NCBI GenBank assembly: GCA_963921425.1
Contig: OY992840.1
Location: forward strand, 6,760,501-6,824,500
DNA length: 64,000 bases
Source: Dryas octopetala
Lineage: Eukaryota > Streptophyta > Magnoliopsida > Rosales > Rosaceae
Direction of reading: 5' to 3'
The notes under the pieces were generated by a model. It saw nothing but the letters and a program-made list of their open reading frames with translations. It searched no databases and was not told the origin of the DNA. Both the position numbers and the translations under genes were made by a program. Positions within the stretch are counted from its first letter, which is position 1, and the number at the start of each line of letters is the position of its first letter. Shown one piece after another: positions 47,121-58,051 of the stretch.

Positions 47121-47668
47121 GAGAAAATTATAAATTTGGTCTACTTATTTTATACCTAGTTCAATTTTGGTCAACGATTTTTTTTAAGTTCTGTTTTAGT
47201 CCACTAATTGTTTCTTTTGTTCAATAAAGGTCTAGATTTGTGACTTTAAATCTTTTAGATTGTGTTTTCTTAAATTATAATTGAAGTATAAGTTATATTT
47301 CATCATTTCTTAATCATAGGAACCAATTTGGAGTATTACAATCTAAGAGAATTGAGATTGGGTGAAATTTGAAAAATTGGCAGTTTCGGGTAACCTACTT
47401 TGGAGTCAATTATCTTGAGTTTTAGAACTCTAATTTGAATGATCTTTATATGGTTGTAAAGAAGAGATGCATAACTTTTAAACAAGTATATGTTTGCTGA
47501 ATTTGAGTGAGATTTGATAGAGTAAAAGGTAGGCTAAATTTGAGAAAAGAAATCTGGACCTTTATTGAACAAGTGGAAGAATTAGTAGACCAAAACAGAA
47601 CTTAAAAAAGATTGTGGACCAAAATTGAACTAGGTATAAAATAAGTGGACTAAATCTGTAATTTTCTC
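47121..47668 (-). mobile_element. M1 Mutator-like MITE, full length, 548 bp, inverted copy
   Basis: Exactly the length of the 4436-4983 copy and in the opposite orientation. Begins GAGAAAATTATAAATTTGG, ends AAATCTGTAATTTTCTC, and is flanked by a perfect 10-bp repeat TTATAACATA at 47111-47120 and 47669-47678. Interior landmarks such as GAGATTGGGTGAAATTTG match the other copy's complement. Confidence 0.9.
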
Positions 47669-47678
47669 TTATAACATA

Positions 47679-49850
47679 ACAATAATAATAATAACTACAT
47701 ACATATTATATATATGTGATCCGTCTCTAGAGGGAACGACCGCACAAAGATGCGTGCGGCATCGATTGGTCAACAATGCAAATAGTTTTTTAATTCAATT
47801 TATTGACAACCCGTTTGTTATCTAAAATCTAAGAATTAAAACTTAATATCTAAATTAAAAAAGACTATAGTATTAAATTCTATTGAAAACAAATAAAATA
47901 AAATAAAAATTTTTGTTGATTGATGCAAAAACTACATAGACAAAAATTGTCGGTTGGCCTAATAATATTCTTCAACAATGGTAAATAACTTTCAATTAAT
48001 CTAGTAGTATTTTTGAAAATGTCCAAAATTCAAGTATTCACGCAAAATTACATTTATATCATTAATGCTAAATCTAATTAATTGAAAGATACATGCAAAG
48101 ATCATTATTCAAACTTATAAATGTATGCATTAATCTGTGCATCTAATTATATATGGTTTCATTTTTAATGATGATTATGACGGTGAGCATTGAGGTGTCA
48201 TGAAATGCGACTTGAAAAAAGAACCGTATATGTATCTTCATCTCAATTGACTAGTTCAAATAATTGAGAGCACCAAGTCTCTCCCAATTATGATATATTC
48301 TTCCAAGTAAGTGCTCCCATGGCTTCTACGTAAATGCCCTTAAACTTGTCGTGGTTCATTACAAATTAATTGACAATACATCTCATTTTGATAATCTCGA
48401 TGATAACATCATCCTCACTCTCAATCAATAACACACATCTTCGGATGCCAAAGAGCTAATTAACTTCCTCTAATATATTGCTTAAATCCGGAGGTGATCC
48501 CCACAAGCTTTTGATCATTTCAAACTGAAACAACTTGTTGTCTTTTCTTTTTAATTCTTAATTTTATTTACAATATTTATTCTTCGCCACTTGTCCACTT
48601 GATTTACAATCAAGCTACCAATGGTGTGCTTAATTGAAAATTTTACAATATATGACATTAATAGTAATCCTCTAATTAATTGTGATCAGAGCATTAATTC
48701 TAATTATGGATCACCAAACAGGACAAAACCCTCTTTCTTTATCAGCACAACAAATGGTACTGGTTTTTTTAGGACAACAAATAGTACTGATTGATCAATC
48801 TTTTATTCACTGATTTCCAAGCCATCTATTATTCTATATAATGATGTCTTAAGTCTTAACAAAGATACCAGACAGAAAATATAGTAATTAATGTACTTTG
48901 CTTCTAAAACAACAAAAATATGATAAATATATAGGGATGCTTTCTAAATTAATCCTTAGCTTTCTGTTAGTAGTGTTTAAGAATTTAAAAATTAACTACT
49001 TTTTCATGTTGTTTTTATTTCTATCTTGATTATTAAGATTTGGCCGGATAATTGAAATCCCTAAACCTAGTATAATTGTTTTTTTTTTTTTTTAACCAAT
49101 CATTATCTGATAAGCATGTACTTGGGTTCTATACAGTTAACTAGTTAAGTATCTATATCTCTATTATTTAACAAGAAAAATGCATGCAGACACTCTTGGA
49201 TCTTTCTACTACAAAGTACTAGCTAACAGGTCTTTTTCTTATTTTAGTTAATTAATTCTCAATATATATTATTACTATATTTGTATTTGTTTCTTTAAAT
49301 CATTAGAAAAGAAGGATAGATCGATAAGTATATTGCACCAACATAGAACAATCATATCGATCTGATTATATTTATTAAGAGACAAAGAGAACATATGCAT
49401 GCATGGATCGAAGATGAATTTATTGTTCAAATACTAAACTACTAAAGCACATGTCATAGAAATTTTCATAAAAGGGTATTATGAATGATATTTTTTAGGG
49501 ATATTTGGATATTCCTTTAAACTAATTCTTTATAGACTCTAACACCATTACTTTTTTTTAATAGCTAAAGTTCATATTCAAAATCTTATGCCAGGATAAC
49601 AATAATTCATTAGTTTCCTATTATTTACAAGTTTTGCCATTATGTAATTATTGTTGATTTCAGATTTCTTTCTCCGCCAAAGCACTAGACTATAGAGAAT
49701 AATTAAATTACTAGAATTATGGTTGTTCGTATTTAAATATAGAAAGAAATAAATGTGTGACTTTTTTTAGTAGAGATATGTAAGTTTTTTGGTTTTATTG
49801 GAGATATGTGAGTTTTTATGTTGTAGAATATATATTTTTTTTTTGTCTAA
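47679..49850. other. AT-rich intergenic DNA
   Basis: Over 2 kb with no coding frame of note and no delimited transposon that I could support. Confidence 0.5.
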
Positions 49851-50185
49851 TGGTGCAGGTGTATTAGCTAGCTATTGTATTTTCATTAAATGTAGGTTCC
49901 TTATTAAATAATTCTAATGTATGTTTCTTATTGAATGATTTTGATGTGGGTTCTTTATAGTATTTTTATTAAATGTAGGTTCTTTTTTGAATTATATATG
50001 GTAAAGTAAGTTCTTATTGAATAATTCATGTAGGTTCCTTAATTTGTTTCTATTTTATACAAATGTTTATTCCTTTGTTGTTTAGGTTATTTATTTGTTT
50101 ATAAGAATTGTATGTATGTTTGTTATATTTACTTATTGTAGATGCGTTGAAGTATATTTCGTAATCTTGTAAAAAAAAGAGTGTG
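49851..50185 (+). repeat. Imperfect short repeats before a LINE fragment
   Basis: ATGTAGGTTCCTT-like phrases and TTATTGAATGATT-like phrases recur several times between 49900 and 50045 at irregular spacing. May be decayed tandem repeat or LINE-internal sequence. Confidence 0.4.
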
Positions 50186-50560
50186 AGAGTCATCATTCGG
50201 GATGCTGGGGACAATTTTGTAGCGATCGAGAATAACCATGGAGATTGAGTTCAGGGTTGATCGATCATGTGGAGGGACTTAAGTTACTTCAGTCACTTTC
50301 CTTAAAATTGTTCAAACTGTGCGAATTCGGCGGATTATTGATTATTGGCTTCCTTTTAAATGCACTATGGTGTCTATCCATTGCCTATATTTCTCGTCAA
50401 GCTAATGAATTACTTCGATATTTTATGACTGTTTCTTTGATGTGCCTTCGGCAAGATGTGCCTCGTGACTTTCTTCACGACGTCCTGTTAGAGAATATAT
50501 GTAATTCTGATTGACTTTTATTAAATTTTTGTTTCATCTAAAGGAAAAAAAAAAAAGAAG
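50186..50560 (+). mobile_element. LINE remnant: RNase H domain end with poly(A)
   Basis: A start-like RNase H phrase RVIIRDAGDNFVAI appears at about 50187, and a second frame carries the end of the domain with AYISRQANELLRYF and the tail VPRDFLHDVLLENICNSD, closing with a stop at 50512-50514. The two parts are in different frames, so this is a decayed copy. An A-rich run at about 50544-50557 fits a LINE 3' end. Same family type as 42641-42900. Confidence 0.65.
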
Positions 50561-51503
50561 GGCATTATTGGGCTCTAAGTTAATTCCCACTCCCTCATAG
50601 CACCTATTGTTTTTTTTTTTTTTCAGAGAAACAATTGGTAATTTTGTTTTTCAAGAAAACAAATGGGTTACATATAACATGATAGTTAGTGACAATATAG
50701 TTTATACTACATTTATTCAAAATGAAATGTGCCAACTTATGAATAATTACATTGCGCTCTCTTAGTTAAAAATAACTTCAGAATTTATTTGATTAACAAT
50801 ATAAATTGAAAACTTCACAATATAACATACATTTTGTTATATTATTGAACTCTTTGATAAGAGAACATATTTATTCACCTCAAACATATATAGTTAACAA
50901 GTTCTATCACATTGCCCAAAAAAAAAACAAGTTCTATCAGAAGTCAAAAATAACAAAACCATGAAGGCCGAAACTTGACAAATTTTATAAATTTGATTAC
51001 TTAATTAGTTAATTATTATGAGCCAAAAGGAAAAATTTTGGTGAGTCACATGACTAGACCCATTGACAGAACTCCAAACCCATCAGCCTCCCATTGACAA
51101 ACACATCCAAATCATCTTTCGAAAACTGTTTATACAAATTCTAAAGCCAACTTGCAAAGTACACCATATTATATTATTTGCCTAGTAAAATGTTCCTTGT
51201 TCCTTTCAAAGTGGTCCTACGTATACGCTCTAAATTAAAAATTATTTCTAAACGCAACCATTATCGAATTGATTCCCTGGTATTTAAATTAATGTTAATT
51301 AATCACAAAGAAAAAGTTGAAGAAAAAAGTTATGGGTACTAATTTAAACCACGATCCTGAGCGGCCCATGTGGCTGATTATGACCGTATTGTCGTTTTAT
51401 TATCATGTGGTGTGGGCTTTATTCTCTCAAGTTGCAGATCAGTTAAACGCTGGTTATAGATTTATACAGTTAGTCTCCCATTGGTTGAGCTAAATATCTA
51501 ATA
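50561..51503. other. AT-rich intergenic DNA
   Basis: No gene or delimited element recognised. Confidence 0.5.
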
Positions 51504-51512
51504 AAAGTTATA

Positions 51513-51825
51513 TGCTTATTTACACACTTATTTCTATGAAATTATAGTTTCGTTTCACTTTATTTCCTTAAAGTTTATTGTTTCAAATTACTCATTTTAA
51601 GTTTCTCACTTATTTCACATAACTTAAAACCGTCAAGTCCGTCAATTTACCCCTTATTATGTAGATGTCATGTCAATAATTCAAATAGTGGAATGGATAG
51701 ACTTGACTATTTCAAATTATGTGAGACACAGATTAAACTTACAGAGGATAAATTGAGATAATAAACTCTAAGGGAGTGAAGTGAGACAAAACTATAGTTT
51801 TATAGGGTAAATGTGTAAATTAGCC
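51513..51825 (+). mobile_element. Mutator-like MITE, 313 bp
   Basis: Left end TGCTTATTTACACACTTA and right end AAATGTGTAAATTAGCC are inverted with few mismatches; the TIR extends through TATAGTTTCGTTTCACTTTA, about 100 bp each side. A perfect 9-bp repeat AAAGTTATA flanks it at 51504-51512 and 51826-51834. Confidence 0.83.
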
Positions 51826-51834
51826 AAAGTTATA

Positions 51835-52800
51835 TACACTCTATTGATGCTTAAAAATGGACCGAATGAATGAGGAAAATGAAACGATAGAATCACAATC
51901 ATGGAGGACTCAAATTGGGCTACACGTACGGTGTTGTGTTTATGGTTTTCATCGGTGAATAAAATGATTACAATATACAATGATAGAAAGAAGTATGAGA
52001 GCCATAATTAAGGAGGAGATGTGTAGAGATTGTGCGGATTGTGCATTTCTAATGAGGTGGATGACCCTATTTATAATAGATGAAAAAGTCCTTGTGACTG
52101 TCCACGAGTTTGGAGTTTCTCGATTAAGTTGGCGTCTCTAGGTTTAGTATTTTGAAAAGAAACAATGCTCTTTTTTTCCTTGACTATTGTACAAGCTAGA
52201 ATTAACATGTATTGTTTTATGAACTTTGAAACCCTATTTGACAATTGGGGCTCTTTAATTTTATATTGCAGCTTATTTCATTTCATTTCAAATTTGTCTG
52301 AATTTGGTTGCATGGATGTGACTCATTTCCACTTGTCTACTTATATCTAATGTGCTTGAGAAATAAAAACTCTTCTAGAGAATATCGAATATTAAGAATA
52401 ATATTTGAATAGAGATTGAGCACTTGTTAGCAAACCTTTATTAAGAATTTAGAAAGCCCTTTGTACATGCATCAATAGGTCCTTAGGTGATGATCATGAC
52501 TTGAGTAATAGCCATGCTCTTAAGGTAATTCGCAGGATTAGGGTAGAGGAGAGAGAAAGAGAGAGGCCTTAAACACTTAACACATAATCAAAGAGGCTAT
52601 AAGAGATAAGATAGAGAGAGAAAGAAGGAAATCAAATCTTTGCCTTAAACTTAAGAAAAAACTGATAAGAGGCTTTTGGATTTCCCAAACAAGCCCATGT
52701 CTCATTATTACCAAATCCCACAATTCCCTTGGTTTAATTACATTCAATGGCCTAAGAAAATGTTTGCCTTAAAAATCTTTACAGCCACGTGTCAACCAAG
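51835..52800. other. Intergenic DNA
   Basis: AT-rich, with a GA-rich patch near 52545-52630. No gene recognised. Confidence 0.45.
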
Positions 52801-53900
52801 TCGTGGATCAAGAAAACCAAGTCCTTCGAATTTTCATTTGGACGTGCCAGTACGCGGCCGCAAGGCCGAGCGTACGAGTGATGATGTTGTGCGAAACTGA
52901 CTTCCTGTTAGGCGACCGTGGATCGAGGAAGGAACACATACCCCTCAGTCGCACAGGCTCTGATGCCTTAGCTGTAAAGACATAGGGTAGTGTGGCCGGG
53001 GTTGGCGTGACAGTGATGCGGTGAGTGAATGTGAATGTGCAAGTGATGGGTGCAAAATCAAAATTCAAGCAAATAACAATTAATTGTAAAAATGAAATCA
53101 AAACATAAACAATTTTTGGAATTAATTGTAATAACAAGAGTATGAATTGTAAAATGCGTAATCTAACACTACTTTAATCTATGAAAGCAACAAAGAAAGC
53201 GATAAACATACTTATGCGGAATTTAAAGAACAAGAAAGTAATTCTAAACTACCATTAAGCGCATTAAAATACCATACTCATATTAATCCCAACAAAAACC
53301 GAATAACACAAGGGTTTTGATCCTAAGTTTTTGAGAGAAACCATAAGATTTTCTCAAGAACGCCTAGAAATTGAAAAGTAATTAAAAGAACATAGTAACA
53401 ACCTATAAAAGTCGGAAAACTAGGGCTCTTGATGCTTGTGATCTCTGGGATTTCTCTGGGGGTCAAGGTTCTGTTCTTGGTGACTTAAGGCCTCTATTTA
53501 TAGTAGAAAAACCCTAACTGGTGCCTTGGATCTCAAGAGTCACGATCCTTCAAGATGTTGTAACCGGCAAGAATCTAGATAGGTCATGACTTCTGATCTT
53601 CTGAGGCTACTTCAGTTCCTTGCTCGATTGGCAATAATCCTTTAGGCTTCGCCTGATGGTTTGCTTGTTGCTGGGCTTGGCCCATGAGTTGGTCAGTTAC
53701 TTCGCTTTATCTGGGCCTATCTTCAAACGGCCTATTAATCTCTTAATGTACTCGGTTCATTTCTTTCTAACAAATGGGCATGCTGCACACACAGCCCAAC
53801 TAATTTCTGAAAAGCCTGGCCGATTTGAAAAATGCAAATTTTAGGCCCAAACAGAGAGGGCGGCGTAATAGACTGTGACAATGAGGAGGTTTCGAGAGGA
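52801..53900 (-). other. Possible LTR-retroelement-related fossil
   Basis: GGCTCTGATGCC at 52956-52967 is, on the minus strand, one base off the tRNA-Met primer-binding consensus used by many plant LTR elements, and the sequence to its right (toward 53900) includes TATTTATAGTAGAAA, which could be LTR-like. No matching second LTR or coding part is seen. Very tentative. Confidence 0.25.
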
Positions 53901-54000
53901 ATGAGGATGGGTCACTGGGTCACTGCACCACTGCGTTTAGATTTGTGTTTTATTGTTTTTGTGAATTAAATTTCTGATTTTTGTTGTTTTGGGGTTTAGA

Positions 54001-54475
54001 ACTTTAGATTGGGGTTTCGTTTGGAGTTTCATCTTTTTATTACATTTATATATGTTTTAATATTTTATAATTTATATAAAACATATGTTTTGGAGTTTGG
54101 CCAGATTGGGTTTCGTCTTTTTATTATATTTACATATGTTTTAATATTTTATAATTTATATAAAACATATGTTTTAGGGTTTGGCCATATTGGGGGTTTT
54201 GTTTGGGTTTGGTCTTTTTATTACATTTACATGCATATGTTTTATAATTTATATAAAACATATGTTTTGGGGTTTGGCCATATTAGGGTTTCGTCTTTTG
54301 ATTACATTTACATATGTTTTAATGTTTTATAATTTATATAAAGCATATGTTTTGAGGTTTGGCCAAATTGGGGTTTAAGCAATTGGATTTGGTTTGGGGT
54401 TTGGGCAAATTGGGGTTTGGCCGTTTGGACAAATTGGGGTTTGGCCGTTTGGACAAATTGGGGTTTGGTTGGGCA
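54001..54475 (+). repeat. Minisatellite: four units of about 90-100 bp plus 28-bp units
   Basis: Units start near 54007, 54107, 54194 and 54288 and share TTTGGAGTTTGGCCAGATTGG- and TTTTTATTACATTTACATATG-like phrases; each contains an inverted pair, ACATATGTTTTA and TAAAACATATGT. From about 54376 shorter units of about 28 bp (GGACAAATTGGGGTTTGGCC) follow. The plus frames at 54009-54332 and 54181-54378 only reflect the repeat. Confidence 0.85.
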
Positions 54476-54479
54476 AACT

Positions 54480-55656
54480 AGTTTATGTAACTAGACTATA
54501 TAGAGTATATAGAATATATAAAATTTTAAACCTTACGGTTTAGGGTTTAGAGAATGAGAGATGAGTTGCAACTAAACCCTATACCATAAGTTTTAAATCC
54601 TTATACCATAAACTCTAATATCCTATACCAAATCATAAATTTTAGGGTTTATTTCATATTAAGTACCTAAACTTTGACCCTTGTCTTAATGTGGTACCTA
54701 AATTTTTATTTTTCCCAATTGAGTACCTAAACTTTTATTTTGTGTCTAATAGGTACCAAAATGAATTTCTGTTAAAATTGTCAACAAAAGTTGAGGCAAT
54801 ATAGTCAAAGTATATTTTAACTATTTTCTTTATATGTTTAAAATTATTTAAAAAAACACAACAAACAACAAACAAAAAAAATAAAAAATTATAATTAAAA
54901 TATAAACTTTTTGAAGTGACTATAATGCCCCTAACTTTTATTGGCAATTTTAACAGAAATTCATTTTGGTACCTATTAGACACAAAATAAAAGTTTAGGT
55001 ACTCAATTGGGACAAATAAAAGTTTAGGTACCACATTAAGACAAGGATCAAAGTTTAGGTACTAAATATGAAAAACAAAACCCTAAATTTTAAATCATAT
55101 ACCTTATATGCAATATACCCTATACACTTATACAGTATATATTATACTCTAGAACTATAAAAAATTAAATGTTTTAGTATATAGAATATAAAGAATATAC
55201 TAATTTTATTATATAGGGTAATGGGTATAACTAAAAATTATATACTTAAAACATTATTATTATATTATAATATGATATATCTAGAATATAGGCTATAGGT
55301 TTATATAAAATATATTTTAGGGTCTAAAATATAGCTAGGTTAATATTAATTTTATTAGGGTTTCGAGTCTAAAGTGTATAAAAAGTGTATAAAAATGTGT
55401 ATAAAAAGTATATAAAAATTGTATAAATATGTATAAAAAGTATATAAAAATGGTATAAAAATATAAAAATATTTATTTATTTTATTTATGCAATGCGGTT
55501 CGATGCGGTTTGGTTAAATGAAATGTGGAACCGAAACCGGTGCGATTTGGTTTTCTTTGCGGTGTTGACTTTTTTTCGTCAACGCGATTTTTTATGGTGT
55601 TCTACCTGTGTGGTCCAGCCGGTTTTGCCGGTGCATGGTTAAAATGCCCACCCCTA
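54480..55656 (-). mobile_element. H1 hAT-like element, damaged inverted copy with nested insertion
   Basis: The right end, AAATGCCCACCCCTAG, and the core (for example the TATAAAAAGTGTATAAAAATG-like repeats at 55375-55465 and TTTATTATATAGGGTAATGGG at 55206) match the reverse complement of 37215-38172. The left terminus is not clear. A Mutator-like element lies inside. A further core scrap is seen near 58290-58450. Confidence 0.7.
54645..55083 (+). mobile_element. Mutator-like MITE nested in an H1 copy, 439 bp
   Basis: Ends GGGTTTATTTCATATTAAG and TATGAAAAACAAAACCC are inverted, and the TIR goes on through GTACCTAAACTTTGA and further GGTACC-containing blocks, about 130 bp per side. A perfect 9-bp repeat TAAATTTTA flanks it at 54636-54644 and 55084-55092. 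A minus frame (54735-55034) has no recognisable content. Confidence 0.85.
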
Positions 55657-55791
55657 GTTTTTTGTGTAACATGTATAAATCTAGATAATCATTATATTTT
55701 TTTTAAAGGTAAAAGTTGATATATCTTCCTCATTTTATAAAAATAAAAAAAAATCCTTATTTTTGTTGGAAATACTTATATAATAATTAAT

Positions 55792-56534
55792 GGCATAAAT
55801 TCAATTTATACACATAACTATATAAGCTATTTCAACGAGGTCCATGAACTTTAAAATATTTCAAATATACACCCGATCTATTATCTAAATTGAAAAATGA
55901 ATTTTTGTCTATTGATTCGTTGAGAGATCTGTTAAATGACAACTTGGCTTTTGCTGACCGGGATTACTTGACGACGTGGCGCTATCTCAGCAAACATTTC
56001 CCGCCGAATGAGCGACACGGGCCCACAATTTAATAATAATAGAGAAAGTGAGAGTTTGTGGGCCCGTGTCAGGGGTTAGGTGGACCCATGTCGCTCATTT
56101 CCCCCCAAATGAGCGACACAGGTCCACCTAACCCCTGACACGGGTCCACAAACTCATCATCTCTTTCTCGCTCGTTGAACACAAGTGAGAGATTTATATT
56201 CGAATTTGGGGGAAAACGTGATGTTTTTTGGAGACTAAATGGTCAGGAGAGCGTTCGACGAGCAGGAAAGAGGTGATGGCCGGGTGTGTGGGCCCGTGTC
56301 AAGTGGACATGTGTTGCTCATTTGGCAGGAAATGTATGCTGAGTTGGTGCCACGTCGCCAATTAATCCCCGTTAGTAAAAGTCAAGCTGACATTTAACTG
56401 ATCTCTCAATAAATTGATGGACGAAATTTCATTTTCAATTTACATAATAAATCAGGTGTATATTTGAAATATTTAAGTTCATGAACCCCGTTGAAATAGC
56501 ATATATAATTATGTGTCTAAATTGAATTTATGCC
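55792..56534 (+). mobile_element. Mutator-like MITE with internal hairpin, 743 bp
   Basis: Ends GGCATAAATTCAATTTATAC and CTAAATTGAATTTATGCC are inverted, with TIRs of about 100 bp. A perfect 9-bp repeat ATAATTAAT flanks it at 55783-55791 and 56535-56543. The centre is unusually G+C-rich and contains the hairpin at 56052-56155 and partial repeats of the same GAGCGACACGGGCCCAC phrase near 56009 and 56290. No coding capacity. Confidence 0.9.
56052..56155. repeat. Near-perfect 49-bp stem hairpin
   Basis: Left arm 56052-56100 and right arm 56107-56155 pair at 46 of 49 positions by my count, with a loop of six C residues. Left arm runs from GAGTTTGTGGGCCCGTGTC to GTCGCTCATTT. Either strand's transcript would fold into a stem of pre-miRNA or hairpin-siRNA size. 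Confidence 0.9.
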
Positions 56535-56543
56535 ATAATTAAT

Positions 56544-56820
56544 TAACTTAAGAACAAGTTAACTCTCTTGAATTTTTTGTTTGTGAAAGTAATTCTAATT
56601 ATATAAAGATGATTTTTATTGTTATGAATGTCTTGAGAGAAATAATTGTACATTCAAAACAATGAACTTATCATACAACTCTTAAAATTTAAAGACTTAT
56701 AAAAGAAAAAATATTATTCTTGTAACACACACAAAATTATTAATCAATAATAAATATTTTTTGTGTTCAAAAAAGTTTATATAGTGTCGTCCTTGGATGA
56801 AGATCTTGGCTCCGCCACTG
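56544..56820. other. AT-rich spacer ending in a hAT-like terminus
   Basis: The last bases, GGCTCCGCCACTG, are the reverse of CAGTGGCGGAGCC, a terminus common in plant hAT MITEs. No partner end was found, so this is a truncated element or chance. Confidence 0.4.
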
Positions 56821-57470
56821 ATGACCACTAGTTGTGGCACTGCCACATGCCCAAACTTTCTAGGCTCAAGTTTGGGGTGTAACAGGCCTCCCCTTTACAA
56901 TTGTTCAATGTAGGATAAATAACTATGCCAATAATATAACACAAGCATAATCATTGAATTTTTTAGGATAAATATTCAATATGATATTAGAGCTAAGCCA
57001 CCAAATACATTAATTACACATCAGATCACTCAAAAAAGAGATCAATTATCCATATGCAAGATCCCCAAATTAGGGATCCTACGTGAGAGGGAGAGTTGAG
57101 GATTAGTTCAGAACTTATCTCAGGTCAAAATTTTCGAGGCTTTTTTGGCTTCAAAATTTAGAAAGTAACTAGTATCAAGGAGTGTTTCTAATGAAATGGC
57201 ATAAACATAAAGCAACAACAAAAACATGATAGTTTGATAAATTAGTAAGGATATATATAAGAGGAGAAACACACCATTTTACACAAATATTAATGCATGA
57301 ATTTATAAGCTAGTACAAAATTATTGCAAGCCTAATCGACCTAATTTGGTATACTATAATTAAGCTAACATATGATTAATTGTTTTTTCTTTCCCCTTTT
57401 TTCAGAACAACATGTTAACATATGCATATGGGGACGATATAGTTCGTTGGTTGGATAAACTTTGCGTCCC
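56821..57470 (+). repeat. Dispersed repeat, copy B (uninterrupted)
   Basis: Matches 1357-2530 without the 490-bp F2 insertion, for example AAGTTTGGGGTGTAACAGGC near 56870 and TGCAAGCCTAATCGACCTAA near 57324. Both copies diverge after about GTTGGTTGGA. No coding content. Confidence 0.75.
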
Positions 57471-57768
57471 TGGGATAGGGACACGAACAAGTTATTTTTG
57501 TTTTGTGTATGTTGGACTTCTCATTCCCCTTCAATGCAGGCTTTTAATTAGTTTTATTAATGGATAACTTTTGATAAGTAATTGAACAACCATCATAACC
57601 TTAATGTGAACCCTAAATTAAATGTAAGCAACTAATTAATACAAGATTTTTTTTATAAATTAACAATTAGTACAAGATTAACCACATCATGAATTAATTG
57701 AAGATGGGGATTAAAATACCTTAAGCAAAATTATAATAATGTCAATGACCATATGGTCAAGACATTCT

Positions 57769-57804
<36 letters not shown>

Positions 57805-58040
57805 TGAACAACTATGTACAACATTTGATTAATAAAAATAAAAAATAAAAACAAAGTTACAATCATAAATTAATCAATAATGCTAGAAATTTCTAATATA
57901 TATCTTAAATTTAGATTCTAAATACACATGTCAGTGTTTTACTTGTTGTAAAATAAATAATTTAAAAAATAAGTCATGTATAAATCAATAAAATAATAAT
58001 ACATTATTTGAAATCCAAATTTGATCAAAGTTGTCGTGAC
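57471..58040. other. AT-rich intergenic DNA with a T34 run
   Basis: The T run occupies 57770-57803. No gene recognised. A poly(T) of this length could mark the tail of a retroposed sequence on the minus strand, but nothing recognisable precedes it. Confidence 0.5.
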
Positions 58041-58051
58041 TTGCATTGCTC

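Noticed and set aside
54009-54378. Repetitive hydrophobic ORFs that could suggest a membrane protein
   Set aside because: The repeats in the protein mirror the DNA minisatellite unit; no start context or coding bias.
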